From positions 62,001 to 126,000 of the forward strand of contig NZ_JAHIAB010000008.1 in assembly GCF_018760365.1 (NCBI RefSeq): 64,000 nucleotides of DNA. Reading direction: 5' to 3'. The notes under the pieces are model-generated. The model had not been told where the DNA came from. It saw only the letters and a list, made by a program, of their open reading frames with translations, and did no database searches. The DNA comes from Pseudooceanicola endophyticus (GTDB lineage Bacteria; Pseudomonadota; Alphaproteobacteria; Rhodobacterales; Rhodobacteraceae). A program made the translations under genes and the position numbers. Of the stretch, positions 34,147 to 43,609 are shown piece by piece; the stretch's first letter is position 1, and every line of letters begins with the position of its first letter.

Positions 34147-35250
34147 TCATGCCGCGAACCGGGTGATCGCGAAGGGCGCCAGCGGTGTCTCGCAGCGGCC
34201 CCGGTCGATCAGCTCGGCCATGGCATCGCCCACGCCCGGGCCCAGCTGGAAGCCATGGCCGCAGAAGCCGAAGGCATGGAACAGCCCCGGCGTGGTGCCC
34301 GAGGCGCCCATCACCGGCAGCCCGTCGGCCACATAGCCCTCGCAGCCCGACCATTGCCGGATGATCGCCACATCGGCCAGCGCCGGGCACAGCTGCACGA
34401 CCTTGCGCAGCTGGGTTTCCAGCCGTGCCGGATCGGCCTTCGCCAGCCCCGAGGCGCCGACCGGCGTGCGCGCCACCCCGCCGCCGAAGACCACGTTGCC
34501 GCGTTCCACCTGGCGCAGGTAGGCGCCGGCATCCTGGCTCCACATGCCGACCACCGGCAGGATGCGGTGGGGCAGGGGTTCCGTCACCGCCATCTGCGGG
34601 CCATGGGTGCTCAGCGGGACGGGTTCGCCGAACTGGCGGGCGATCTCGCGGCCCCAGGCGCCCGCGCAGTTGACCAGCACCTCCGCCCCCAGCGTGCCGC
34701 GCGCGGTCGAAACCCGGAACCCGGCAGCGGTGCGTGTCACGTCGGGCTCTCCGGCCTGGTCCAGGATCTCGACCCCGAGGCGCGCCGCCGCCTGCGCGAA
34801 GGCGGGGCCGACCAGACGGGGATTGGCGCTGCCGTCCTGCGGGGAGAAGCTGGCGCCGATCGCCTGCGGCCCAAGGCCCGGAAAGCGGCGGCGGATCTCG
34901 GCGGGGGACAGTGCGTCGATCTCCAGCCCCCAGGCGCGGGCCTCTGAGGCAAAACGCTCCATGTCGGCCTGGGAGGCGGCGTCGAAGATCAGCCGCAGGT
35001 GACCGGTGGCGCGGAATTCCACATCCTGGCCCAGCAGCTCTTCGGCGCGGTTCCACAGCGCGAGCGAGCGATGCGCCAGCGGCAGCTGTGGCAGGTAGCG
35101 CCCGGTGCGGCGGATATTGCCGAAGGAGGCGACGGTGGCCCCCGCGCCGATATGGCCGCGCTCGATCAGCTGCACCCGATGGCCCCTGCGGGCCAGGAAG
35201 AAGGCCGTGGCCGTACCCATCAGCCCGCCGCCCAGAACGATCACCTGCAT
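34147..35250 (-). CDS. FAD-dependent oxidoreductase (DAO family), second copy
   Basis: 367 residues: FAD fold VIVLGGGLMGTATAFFLARRGHRVQLIERGHIGAGATVASFGNIRRTGR, substrate domain in the middle, and C-terminal AFGFCGHGFQLGPGVGDAMAELI. The layout is that of glycine/D-amino acid oxidase ThiO/DadA relatives. AAAGGGG precedes the ATG. Transcribed divergently from the LysR gene at 35345 across a 94-bp region that carries the LysR operator, so it may be a target of that regulator. Sequence is clearly different from the convergent neighbour at 32819. Confidence 0.9.
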   Translation of the reverse strand: MQVIVLGGGLMGTATAFFLARRGHRVQLIERGHIGAGATVASFGNIRRTGRYLPQLPLAHRSLALWNRAEELLGQDVEFRATGHLRLIFDAASQADMERFASEARAWGLEIDALSPAEIRRRFPGLGPQAIGASFSPQDGSANPRLVGPAFAQAAARLGVEILDQAGEPDVTRTAAGFRVSTARGTLGAEVLVNCAGAWGREIARQFGEPVPLSTHGPQMAVTEPLPHRILPVVGMWSQDAGAYLRQVERGNVVFGGGVARTPVGASGLAKADPARLETQLRKVVQLCPALADVAIIRQWSGCEGYVADGLPVMGASGTTPGLFHAFGFCGHGFQLGPGVGDAMAELIDRGRCETPLAPFAITRFAA

Positions 35251-35322
35251 GTCTGCCCCTTTCGTTGCCCCCAGAAGAACGCGCCTTGACGGCCCGGGTC
35301 AAAGACGGGAAACGGAGAGAGT

Positions 35323-35339
35323 CATAAGCCGAACCTATG
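35323..35339. promoter_or_regulatory. LysR operator copy 1, CATAAG-N5-CCTATG
   Basis: A 17-bp near-palindrome immediately upstream of the LysR start codon, in the region shared with the divergent oxidase. The same motif, inverted, recurs at 36233-36249 on the other side of the gene. A site this close to the start suits autorepression. Confidence 0.65.
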
Positions 35340-35344
35340 GATGA

Positions 35345-36223
35345 ATGATGCGCGCGCGCCAGCTGGAAATCTTTACCGCCGTCATGCGGGCCGGAACCGT
35401 CACCGAGGCGGCAAGGATGCTGAACATCTCTCAGCCCGCACTCAGCCAGATCCTGCGGCATACGGAGGATGAGCTGGGCTTTGCCCTGTTCGACCGCGAA
35501 AAGGGCCGCCTGAAACCCACCCCCGAGGCGCAGGAGCTGTACCCCGAGGCCGAGCGCCTGTTCGGAGAGCTGGAGGGGCTGCGCCGCAAGACCGCCGATC
35601 TGAAGCTGGGGCGGGCGGGTCTGGTGCGCATCGGCTGCTCGACCCCGCCGGCCATGTCGCTGCTGCCGCAGGTCATGGCGGCCTTCCGGGTCCGCCATCC
35701 CGACATCGCGCTGCGCTGCAACGTCGCCCCGGTCATGTCGCTGCGCACCATGCTGCGCGAGGGCGACACCGCCATGGCCATCGCCCTGACCGACCGGATG
35801 CCCCCCGATATCGAGGTCGAGGTGCTGGGCCGCACCGGCTTTTGCTGCCTGCTGCCCGAAGATCACCCCCTGGCCGCGCAGGACCAGATCGCGCTGGCCG
35901 ACCTGTCGGAGGAATTCGTGATCTCCTACCGCGCCGCCACCCGCCCGCACGAAGAGCTGGACAGTGCCGCCCGCCGCGCCGGGCTGCGCTTTGAGCCGCG
36001 GCTGGAAATCGACACATCGATCTCGGCGGTGGGCTTCGTGCAGGCGGGGCTGGGCATCGCGGTGGTCGATTCTCTGCTGCCCTGGGCGCAGTTCGCCGGC
36101 CTCGCGGTGCGCCCGCTGGCCGGATCCCCGGCGCTGCCGCTGTCGCTGCTGACCCTGCGCGGGCGCAGCCTGTCGCGCCCCGAGGAGCTGATGCGGGCGC
36201 AGATCCGTGCGCAGGTAAGCTGA
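35345..36223 (+). CDS. LysR-family transcriptional regulator of the hydantoinase operon
   Basis: 292 residues; the ATG ATG pair at 35345/35348 both give the normal LysR N-terminus RARQLEIFTAVMRAGTVTEAARMLNISQPALSQ with the helix-turn-helix at about 18-37. The effector domain is a typical two-lobed fold with GRAGLVRIGCSTPP at its start. There is no good ribosome site, and the operator ends only five bases before the ATG, so the transcript may be leaderless or nearly so. It is followed by the hydantoinase operon, with a second operator between them. Confidence 0.88.
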   Translation: MMRARQLEIFTAVMRAGTVTEAARMLNISQPALSQILRHTEDELGFALFDREKGRLKPTPEAQELYPEAERLFGELEGLRRKTADLKLGRAGLVRIGCSTPPAMSLLPQVMAAFRVRHPDIALRCNVAPVMSLRTMLREGDTAMAIALTDRMPPDIEVEVLGRTGFCCLLPEDHPLAAQDQIALADLSEEFVISYRAATRPHEELDSAARRAGLRFEPRLEIDTSISAVGFVQAGLGIAVVDSLLPWAQFAGLAVRPLAGSPALPLSLLTLRGRSLSRPEELMRAQIRAQVS

Positions 36224-36232
36224 TCCCCAACC

Positions 36233-36249
36233 CATAGGCTTTGCTTATG
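36233..36249. promoter_or_regulatory. LysR operator copy 2, CATAGG-N5-CTTATG
   Basis: Inverse copy of the site at 35323: read on the minus strand it is CATAAG-N5-CCTATG, and it agrees with copy 1 at 14 of 17 positions. It begins ten bases after the LysR stop and 79 bp before the hydantoinase A start, the normal place for a LysR activation site. Confidence 0.65.
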
Positions 36250-36327
36250 GGGTCGCCCGTCTTCCGTCTTGGACCTGGCGCGTCTGCTCTGCTCGACTGG
36301 GGCAAACGAACGGAAAGGCGATCATTC

Positions 36328-38370
36328 ATGGACGGTCTCACCCCTGCAGAGGACTGGAAGATCGGTGTCGACATTGGCGGCACCTTCATGGACTTCTGCG
36401 CGCTGGAGGCCCGCTCCGGGCGCATCGCCTCGCTGAAGGTGCTGACAACGCCCGAGGATCCGGGCGCGGAGCTGCGCCGGGGCCTCGATCTGCTGGCCGA
36501 GCGCGAGGGGCTGTCGGCCGAGGCGGTCAGCCGCTTCGTGCATGGCACCACGGTCGGCATCAACACCATCATCCAGCGCAAGGGTGCCAAGCTGGCCATG
36601 GTCACCAACGCGGGCTTCGAGGACGTGATCGAACTGGCCCGCCTGCGGATGCCCGACATGTATTCGCTGTTCTGCCAGCGCCCCGATCCGCTGGTGCCGC
36701 GTGACCGCATCTTCGGCCTGCCGGTGCGGATGCGCGCCGATGGCCGGCGCAGCGATGCCCCCGAAGGCGCGGTGGCCGAGGTCGTCGCCAAGGCCCGCGC
36801 CGCGGGCGCCGAAGGCATCATCGTCGCCCTGCTCCATGCCTGGCGCGACAGCACCCAGGAGGCCGAGATCCGCAAGGAAATCGAGGCGCTCGCCCCCGAT
36901 CTTTTCGTCTTCACCTCCTCCGAGGTCTGGCCGGTGATCCGCGAATACGAGCGCACCTCGACCGCAATCCTGAACGGCTATGTCTATCCGCGCGTCTCGG
37001 GCTACCTTGAAGCGCTGGAGGCACGCCTGAAGGCCCAGGGCGTTCCCGCCCGCGCCATGCTGACGAAATCCAACGGTGGCGTGATGACCGCCGCCGAGGG
37101 GCGCCGCGACTGCGTGTCGATGCTGCTGTCGGGTACCGCCTCGGGCGTCATCGGGGCCGCCTGGCTGGCCCGTCAGGCCGGTGAAAGCCGCATCCTGACG
37201 CTGGATATCGGCGGCACCTCGGCCGATTTCGCACTGATCATCGACGGAGAGGTGCAGTTCGGTTCGGACGAGCTGGTGGGGGAATTCCCGCTGCACATCC
37301 CCTCTGTCTCGGTCAGCTCGATCGGGATCGGCGGCGGCTCCATCGCGTCGGTGGATGACCATGGCGTGCTGCGGGTGGGCCCCGAAAGCGCGGGCTCGAA
37401 CCCCGGGCCGGCCTGCTACGGGCGCGGCGGCGAACGGGCGACCGTGACGGATGCCATGGCGGTCTGCGGCTGGCTGGGCCATTCGGAAATGGCCTACGGG
37501 CAGCTTGACATGAATGTCGATCTGGCCCGCGCGGTCGTGGGCAAGCTGGCCGCGCAACTGGGGCGCGGCGTGGAGGAAACCGCGCAGGCGATCCTCGACA
37601 TCGCGATTTCCGAGATGTTCGTCGAGGTCGAGAAGCTGTCGTCGCGCGCAGGGGTCGACCTGCGGGACTTTGCGCTGATGCCCTTTGGCGGGGGTGGCCC
37701 CATGCTGGGGGCGTTCCTTGCCAAGGAACTGGGGATGGCGCGCGTCGTGGCGCCGCGCCGTCCGGGCGTCGTCTCGGCCCTAGGGGGGCTGGTCGCGGAT
37801 CTGAAGGGCGATTTCATCCGCACCGTCTTTGCCGATCTGGACAGCGAACGCCTGCCGCTGCTGGCCGATCACTTCCGGGCGCTGGCCGCCGAAGGTACCG
37901 CCTGGCTGACCGCCCAGGGCCATGAGGGCGCCGCCGACCTGAGGCTTTCCGCCGACATGCGCTACGGAGGCCAAAGCTACGAGATCGAGGTGGCGCTGGA
38001 GCCCGACTGGCTGTCGGACCTGCCGCAGATGGCCCGCGCCTTCCACGAGACCCACCGCCGGATCTACGATTTCGACGACCCCGAGGGCCGGATCGAGATC
38101 GTCAACCTGCGCCTGTCTGCCATTGGCGCCGGGCCCAAGCCCGATCTGGCGGAACTGGCCCGGGTCGAGGCGGCTGAAAGCCGCGACGTGCAGGTCCATA
38201 TCGGCGGCTGGCGCCCGGTGCCGCTGCACAACCGCGCAGGGCTTGCCGCCGGAACGGTCTTCGACGGCCCCGCCATCGTCGCCCAGGAGGACACCACCTT
38301 CGCCATTCCCCCGGGCGCCCGCGCCCGCGTGGACGAGACGCTCAACATCCATCTCAGCTTCGAGGCCTGA
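36328..38370 (+). CDS. hyuA: Hydantoinase/oxoprolinase subunit A (N-methylhydantoinase A-like)
   Basis: 680 residues from ATG 36328, with GGAAAGG upstream; the frame is open from 36241, where it overlaps the operator and is unlikely to be translated. It has the ASKHA-type ATP-binding motifs of HyuA: VDIGGTFMDF at the N-terminus, FVHGTTVGINTIIQRKG, then TLDIGGTSADFALI, and a C-terminal GPAIVAQEDTTF. With subunit B it opens cyclic amides such as hydantoins or 5-oxoproline using ATP. First gene of a tightly packed seven-gene operon. Confidence 0.92.
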   Translation: MDGLTPAEDWKIGVDIGGTFMDFCALEARSGRIASLKVLTTPEDPGAELRRGLDLLAEREGLSAEAVSRFVHGTTVGINTIIQRKGAKLAMVTNAGFEDVIELARLRMPDMYSLFCQRPDPLVPRDRIFGLPVRMRADGRRSDAPEGAVAEVVAKARAAGAEGIIVALLHAWRDSTQEAEIRKEIEALAPDLFVFTSSEVWPVIREYERTSTAILNGYVYPRVSGYLEALEARLKAQGVPARAMLTKSNGGVMTAAEGRRDCVSMLLSGTASGVIGAAWLARQAGESRILTLDIGGTSADFALIIDGEVQFGSDELVGEFPLHIPSVSVSSIGIGGGSIASVDDHGVLRVGPESAGSNPGPACYGRGGERATVTDAMAVCGWLGHSEMAYGQLDMNVDLARAVVGKLAAQLGRGVEETAQAILDIAISEMFVEVEKLSSRAGVDLRDFALMPFGGGGPMLGAFLAKELGMARVVAPRRPGVVSALGGLVADLKGDFIRTVFADLDSERLPLLADHFRALAAEGTAWLTAQGHEGAADLRLSADMRYGGQSYEIEVALEPDWLSDLPQMARAFHETHRRIYDFDDPEGRIEIVNLRLSAIGAGPKPDLAELARVEAAESRDVQVHIGGWRPVPLHNRAGLAAGTVFDGPAIVAQEDTTFAIPPGARARVDETLNIHLSFEA

Positions 38371-38373
38371 TCC

Positions 38374-40359
38374 ATGTTCGACAAGATGACCCTTCAGGTG
38401 CTGGCCAACCACGCCCGCGCCGCCGCCGAGAACATGGCCCACACCCTGCACCGCACCGCGCATTCCGCCTTCGTGAAGGAAACGCAGGACTTCACCGTCA
38501 TGCTGATGGACCAGCGCGGCGATACCTTCGCCGTCCCGATGGAGCTGGGCGCGACCTGGTACCCGGGCCTGACCTATGGCCGAGCCATCGACATGGTGCA
38601 GGATTACCGGCCCGGCGACGTGGCCTTCACCAATGATCCCTACTCGGGTCACGTGGCGACCCATGCGCCCGACACCCACCTCTGGAAGCCGGTCTTCGCG
38701 GAGGGAGAGATCGTCGCCTGGACCGGCGGGCACATCCACAACACCGACATGGGCGGTGCGGTGCCGGCCTCTCTCTCGCGTTCGCTGACCGAGATCCACC
38801 AGGAAGGTCTGCGCTTTCCGCCGATGAAGCTGGTGCGCGAAGGCGTTTTCGACAGCCAGATCCTGCAGATCATGTCCACGAACGTGCGCAAGCCGGCGCT
38901 CAACATCGGGGACATCAAGGCGCTGGTCGGCGCGCTGAATACCGGTGAGCGCAAGGTCCATGCGATGATCGACCGCTTCGGCAAGCAGGGCTTCCTTTCG
39001 GGTGTCGCGGCGCTGATGGAGCAGGCCGAGGCCCAGGCGCGCTCGATCCTGTCGGAGATCCCCGACGGCGAATACGTCTTCGCCGATTACGCCGATGAGG
39101 ACAGCGACCAGGCCAACCCCTGCCGCCTGAAGCTGACCCTGACCATCCGGGGCGACGAGGCGATCCTGGACTTCACCGGCTCCGATCCGCAGCTTGCGTC
39201 CTCGCTCAACGTGCCCTCGGGCGGGGATCCGCGCCACACGATGCTGCTGGTGGGCGTCTACTACGTGCTTTACACGCTGAACCCGCGCATCCTGCTGAAC
39301 ACCGGCCTGACCCGGCCCTTCACCTGCATCACGCCGGAAGGCACGGTGCTGAACCCGGTCTCGCCCGCCGCCGTCGGGATGCGCTCGCTGACCTGCGCGC
39401 GTCTGCGTTCGGTGATCTTCGGCGCCTTCGTCCAGGCGATCCCCGACCGGATGCCCGCGGCCCCCGCCGGCAACAACTGCATCGTCAACGTGATGACCCG
39501 GGACGAGCGCAGCCAGAAGACCGTGATCGCCGCCGTGAACCCGGTGGTGGGCGGTGGCGGCGGGATGCCGCACCGCGACGGCACCAACGGCTCCGGCGCC
39601 GATGCGGCCTATCTGAAGAACACCCCGATCGAGATCACCGAGACCGAGGTTCCGGTCGAGTTCGTGAAATACGGCCTTGCGCAGGACACCGGCGGGGCAG
39701 GGCGCTGGCGCGGCGGCCTCGCGACCGAGATGGCCTTCCGTGTCTTCACCCCCGACAGCCGCATCACGGCAAGGAACCGCGACCGCAGCTTCTTCCGGCC
39801 CTGGGGCACGGAGGGGGGCCGCGCCGCTGGCCTTGCCGACATGGTGGTGAACCCCGGCACGCCCGAGGAACGCCGCATGGGATCGAAGGATACCGCGATC
39901 CTGCAACCGGGCGACGTGCTGGAGGTGCGCTCTGCCGGGGGCGGGGGCCGTGGCAACCCGCTGGATCGTGAACCCTGGCGGGTGGCCCGCGACGTGGCCC
40001 GCGGCTATGTCTCGACCGAGGCCGCCGAACGCGACTACGGTGTCATCCTGAAGGATGGCGAGGTGGACGAGGACGCAACCGCCAAGGCCCGCGCCGCGAT
40101 GCCCGCGCCTTCGGATGCCTTCTTCCACTACGGCCCCGAACGTGACGGCTACGAGGCACGCTGGACCCCGGCTGCCTATGACCGGCTGACCCAGATCCTC
40201 GCCGCCCTGCCGATCCACTGGCGCTTCTTTACCAAGACCGAGATCTTCGCCCGGATCGAAGGCTCGGGCGCGGCGGCGGTGGAGGCGGCCTTCGAGGCCA
40301 CCTGCGCCCGCTTCCCCGAACTGCCACGCCCCGCGTCCTATGCCGAGGCCGCCGAATGA
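38374..40359 (+). CDS. hyuB: Hydantoinase/oxoprolinase subunit B
   Basis: 661 residues, somewhat longer than the common 520-600. HyuB hallmarks: LANHARAAAENMAHTLHRTAHS near the N-terminus, GDVAFTNDPYSGHVATHAPDTHLWKPVF, GGHIHNTDMGG with metal-binding His residues, and a glycine-rich VRSAGGGGRGNPLDRE near residue 525. It is the partner of the preceding gene, three bases away. The extra C-terminal 100 or so residues (after DYGVILKDGEVDEDAT) are outside the usual HyuB core and include an SDAFFHYGPERDGYEARWTPA stretch of unknown role. Confidence 0.92.
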   Translation: MFDKMTLQVLANHARAAAENMAHTLHRTAHSAFVKETQDFTVMLMDQRGDTFAVPMELGATWYPGLTYGRAIDMVQDYRPGDVAFTNDPYSGHVATHAPDTHLWKPVFAEGEIVAWTGGHIHNTDMGGAVPASLSRSLTEIHQEGLRFPPMKLVREGVFDSQILQIMSTNVRKPALNIGDIKALVGALNTGERKVHAMIDRFGKQGFLSGVAALMEQAEAQARSILSEIPDGEYVFADYADEDSDQANPCRLKLTLTIRGDEAILDFTGSDPQLASSLNVPSGGDPRHTMLLVGVYYVLYTLNPRILLNTGLTRPFTCITPEGTVLNPVSPAAVGMRSLTCARLRSVIFGAFVQAIPDRMPAAPAGNNCIVNVMTRDERSQKTVIAAVNPVVGGGGGMPHRDGTNGSGADAAYLKNTPIEITETEVPVEFVKYGLAQDTGGAGRWRGGLATEMAFRVFTPDSRITARNRDRSFFRPWGTEGGRAAGLADMVVNPGTPEERRMGSKDTAILQPGDVLEVRSAGGGGRGNPLDREPWRVARDVARGYVSTEAAERDYGVILKDGEVDEDATAKARAAMPAPSDAFFHYGPERDGYEARWTPAAYDRLTQILAALPIHWRFFTKTEIFARIEGSGAAAVEAAFEATCARFPELPRPASYAEAAE

Positions 40360-40664
40360 GCCAGCCGCGTCTTGTCCGACTGGCCGAGACCGCCCGCAGC
40401 CCGGTCCGCTTCAGCCTTGATGGCGAAGAGCTGACCGGGCTGGAGGGGGATACGGTGCTGACCGCGATCCTGCTGTCGCGCCGCGCCCTGCGCCGGGCCG
40501 AGTTCGGCCCCGAGGCGCGCGCCGGTTTCTGCCTGATGGGGGCCTGTCAGGACTGCTGGATCTGGCAGGAGGAGGGCGGGCGGCTGCGGGCCTGCTCGAC
40601 CCCGCTGCGGGCGGGGATGCGGCTGCGCTCCGATGCCGGGGACTGGCCGGGGGCCGGGGCATGA
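40356..40664 (+). CDS. 2Fe-2S ferredoxin-type small subunit (opine/HCN-oxidase type)
   Basis: 102 residues with a plant-type ferredoxin fold and the cysteine set GFCLMGACQDCW...RACSTP. Such small subunits partner the FAD protein encoded next, as in hydrogen cyanide synthase HcnA, octopine/nopaline oxidase and heterotetrameric sarcosine oxidase gamma-like modules. The ATG overlaps the hyuB stop and its own stop overlaps the next ATG (both ATGA), so the three are coupled. It passes electrons from amine oxidation to an acceptor. Confidence 0.9.
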   Translation: MSQPRLVRLAETARSPVRFSLDGEELTGLEGDTVLTAILLSRRALRRAEFGPEARAGFCLMGACQDCWIWQEEGGRLRACSTPLRAGMRLRSDAGDWPGAGA

Positions 40665-42034
40665 CCCGGGTGCTGATCGTCGGCGCGGGGCCTGCGGGCA
40701 TCCGCGCGGCCGAGGTGCTGGCGGGCGCGGGCCTGTGCCCCACCGTGGTGGACGAGGGCGCGCGGGCGGGCGGCCAGATCTACCGCCGCCCGCCTCTGGG
40801 CTTTGGACGGACGCCGGAAAAGCTCTATGGCTCCGAGGCCGGAAAGGCGCGCGCGCTGCATGGCCGCTTCGACTGGCTGGTGGCGCAGGGCAAGGTCTGG
40901 CACCTGCCCGAAACCTCGGTGCTGGCGCTGCGCGACGGCGTGGCCCATGTGCTGGGCGAGACGCGCCGGCAGATCCCCTATGACCGGCTGATCCTGGCGA
41001 CCGGGGCCACCGACCGGCTGGCGCCGGTGCCGGGCTGGCAGAATGCCGGGGTCTATTCTCTGGGGGCGGCGCAGATCGCGCTGAAGGCGCAGGGTGTGGC
41101 GCTTGGCCGGCAGATCGTGCTGGCGGGTACCGGGCCGCTGCTGACCCTTCTGGCAATGCAGCTGCGCGCGGCGGGGGCCGGGCTGGTGGCGGTGCTGGAC
41201 ACCGCGCCGATGCGCGACCAGCTGCGCGGCGGGCTTGCGATGGCGGCGGCGCGTCCGGTGGTGGCGCTGCGCGGGGTGTCGATGCGGGCCCGGCTGGGCA
41301 ATCTCTATCATGCCGGCGTCACGCTGGAGCGGATCGAGGCCGATCCCGACCATGGCGTGCAGGCGCTGCACTGGCGCAATGCGCGCGGTCAGTCCCACCG
41401 CACTGCCTGCGACATGGCCGCGCTTGGCTGGCACCTGCGGGCCGAGACGCACCTGGCCGATCTGGCCGGTGCCGAATTCGACTGGTGCCCGAGTGCCCGC
41501 CAGTGGCTGGTGCGCTGCGATGACATGGGGCGCGCGGGCAAGGACCTTTACCTGGCAGGGGATGGCCAGCGCCTGCTGGGCGCCGACGGGGCGGAACTGG
41601 CCGGACGGCTTGCCGCCATCGCGCTGCTGCGCGACCTTGGCCGCCCGGCCCCTGCCGCCTATGGCCTGCTGCGCCGCCGCGCCCGGATGCAGCGCTTTGC
41701 CAATGCCATGGCCCGCGCCTTTCCCTGGCCCGCCGAAGCCGTGGCGGCCCTGCCCGACGACACGGTGATCTGCCGCTGCGAAGGCGTCACCGCCGGCACC
41801 CTGCGCGCCACTCTGCCGGCCTCGGGACCGGAGGCAAACCGCGCCAAGGCGCTGTCCCGCGTCGGCATGGGGCGGTGCCAGGGCCGCTATTGCCAGCTTG
41901 CCGGGGCCGAGATCATCGCCGCCGATCAGGGCCTTGCGGTGCCCCGCGCCGGTCGCTTGCGCGCCCAGCCCCCGGCCCGGCCCGCGCCGATCGGGGCCTG
42001 GCTTTCCACGCCGCCGGAGCGAGAGGCAGAATAA
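40661..42034 (+). CDS. FAD/NAD(P)-binding oxidoreductase subunit with C-terminal 2Fe-2S (opine oxidase A / HcnB-like)
   Basis: 457 residues. The N-terminal dinucleotide fold is VLIVGAGPAGIRAAEVLAGAG and a second one lies around residue 140-175 (GRQIVLAGTGPLLTLL). The C-terminal BFD-like cluster ligands are in DTVICRCEGVTAGTL and GRCQGRYC. This is the alpha subunit of two- or three-subunit amine dehydrogenases acting on opines, glycine or hydroxyproline-like substrates. The usual third subunit, a DAO-type beta protein, is not in this operon, but two DAO genes lie just upstream (32819, 34147). Confidence 0.9.
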   Translation: MTRVLIVGAGPAGIRAAEVLAGAGLCPTVVDEGARAGGQIYRRPPLGFGRTPEKLYGSEAGKARALHGRFDWLVAQGKVWHLPETSVLALRDGVAHVLGETRRQIPYDRLILATGATDRLAPVPGWQNAGVYSLGAAQIALKAQGVALGRQIVLAGTGPLLTLLAMQLRAAGAGLVAVLDTAPMRDQLRGGLAMAAARPVVALRGVSMRARLGNLYHAGVTLERIEADPDHGVQALHWRNARGQSHRTACDMAALGWHLRAETHLADLAGAEFDWCPSARQWLVRCDDMGRAGKDLYLAGDGQRLLGADGAELAGRLAAIALLRDLGRPAPAAYGLLRRRARMQRFANAMARAFPWPAEAVAALPDDTVICRCEGVTAGTLRATLPASGPEANRAKALSRVGMGRCQGRYCQLAGAEIIAADQGLAVPRAGRLRAQPPARPAPIGAWLSTPPEREAE

Positions 42035-42142
42035 TCTGCCAGCCCGCCGCATCCCGCAGGTAATTCTGCTGCACGCCCGCTTTCGGCACCATGCACCGGG
42101 CGGGCCGGTCCAGCCTGTTCCCAAGACGGAAGGAACTTCTTC

Positions 42143-43594
42143 ATGCACGGCTTCGACATCCCGCTGCCCTCGGCCCATTTCATCGCCGGTCGCCTGGTCC
42201 CCGCCCCCGAGGCGATCGAGGTCCTCTCGCCCTCGACCGGCCAGCGCATCGGGGCGATCCCGCGCGCCGATGCCGATGTGGTCGATCAGGCCGTCACCGC
42301 CGCGCGCGACGCCCTGCGGACCTCGGGCTGGGGCGGCATGGCGCCGCGCGCCCGTGCCCGTGTCCTTCACGCCTGGGCCGACCTGATCGAGGCCGAGGCC
42401 GCCCCGCTGGCCCGGCTTGAAGCCATCTGTTCCTCGCGCCCCGCGGCCCAGGCCGAAACCGGCGACGTGCTGGTCACCGCCGAGCAGATCCGCTTCTTCG
42501 CCGAATTCGCCGACAAGGAAGGGGGTGCGCTGGTGCCGACCCCCGACAGCAGCTTCGGCTTCATCTCGGACCATCCCTATGGCGTCATCGGGGCGATCAC
42601 GCCCTGGAACTTCCCGATCTCCATGGCGGGCTGGAAACTGGGCCCGGCGCTGGCAGCAGGAAATGCCGTGGTCATCAAACCGTCCGAGATGACGCCCTGG
42701 ACGACGCTGCGTCTGGCGGAACTCTCGGTGCAGGCGGGGATGCCCGCGGGGCTGATCAACGTGGTGATGGGCGACGGGCCGGTCACCGGCAACGCAATCA
42801 CCGGGCATTCCGGCATCGACAAGGTCTCCTTCACCGGATCGACCCGCGCCGGCGCCGCCATCATGGAGAACATCGCCCGCCACGGCATCAAGCCGATGAC
42901 GCTGGAGCTGGGCGGGAAAAGCCCGATGCTGGTCTTCGAGGATTGCGATCTCGACCTGGCCGCCGAGTGCCTGGACCGGGGCATCATGCCCAATGCCGGG
43001 CAGTTCTGCGTCGCCGGTTCGCGTATGCTGGTGCATGAAAGCATCGCCGAGGCCCTGGCAGAGCGGCTGCGTGCCCGTTTCGCCTGCTACCGTCCCGCCG
43101 ACACGCTGGCGCCCGAGGCCGGGTTCTCTCCGATCATCTCGGGGCGGCAGATGGCGCGGATCGACAGCATCGTGCAGGCAGCCGCGGCCCAGGGCGCCGA
43201 GATCCTCTGCGGCGGCCAGGCCTTTGACCGCGAGGGCAGCTATTACCAGCCGACGCTGATTGCCGGCGTGACCCAGTACAGCCCCGCCGTGACCGAGGAG
43301 ATCTTCGGCCCCGTCGCCACCTTCCAGACCTTCCGCGACGAGGAAGAGGCGATGACGCTGGCCGCGCATCCGACCTATGGTCTGGCGGCGGGCCTGTTCA
43401 CCGGCGACCTCAGCCGTGCGCTGCGCCTGACCCGCCGGCTTGAGGCCGGGACGGTCTGGGTGAACCGCTACGGCCGCTCGCGCGATCACATCCTGCCCAC
43501 CGGCGGCTGGAAGGCGAGCGGGCTTGGCAAGGATCTGGGCCGCGAAGCCTATCTTGCCAACCGCCGCACGAAATCCGTACTCATCGACCTGTAA
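42143..43594 (+). CDS. NAD(P)-dependent aldehyde dehydrogenase
   Basis: 483 residues, ALDH superfamily. Glu in LELGGKSP, nucleophile Cys289 in NAGQFC, the NPFPI-like oxyanion region ITPWNFPISMAG, and C-terminal GGWKASGLGKDLG. AAGGA precedes the ATG. It follows the opine-oxidase-like genes by 108 bp and is 15 bp ahead of the tartrate dehydrogenase-like gene. It would oxidise an aldehyde formed by amine oxidation. Closest group by pattern: gamma-aminobutyraldehyde / betaine aldehyde type enzymes; not certain. Confidence 0.9.
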   Translation: MHGFDIPLPSAHFIAGRLVPAPEAIEVLSPSTGQRIGAIPRADADVVDQAVTAARDALRTSGWGGMAPRARARVLHAWADLIEAEAAPLARLEAICSSRPAAQAETGDVLVTAEQIRFFAEFADKEGGALVPTPDSSFGFISDHPYGVIGAITPWNFPISMAGWKLGPALAAGNAVVIKPSEMTPWTTLRLAELSVQAGMPAGLINVVMGDGPVTGNAITGHSGIDKVSFTGSTRAGAAIMENIARHGIKPMTLELGGKSPMLVFEDCDLDLAAECLDRGIMPNAGQFCVAGSRMLVHESIAEALAERLRARFACYRPADTLAPEAGFSPIISGRQMARIDSIVQAAAAQGAEILCGGQAFDREGSYYQPTLIAGVTQYSPAVTEEIFGPVATFQTFRDEEEAMTLAAHPTYGLAAGLFTGDLSRALRLTRRLEAGTVWVNRYGRSRDHILPTGGWKASGLGKDLGREAYLANRRTKSVLIDL

Positions 43595-43609
43595 GATCCG
43601 GAGCCCCCG

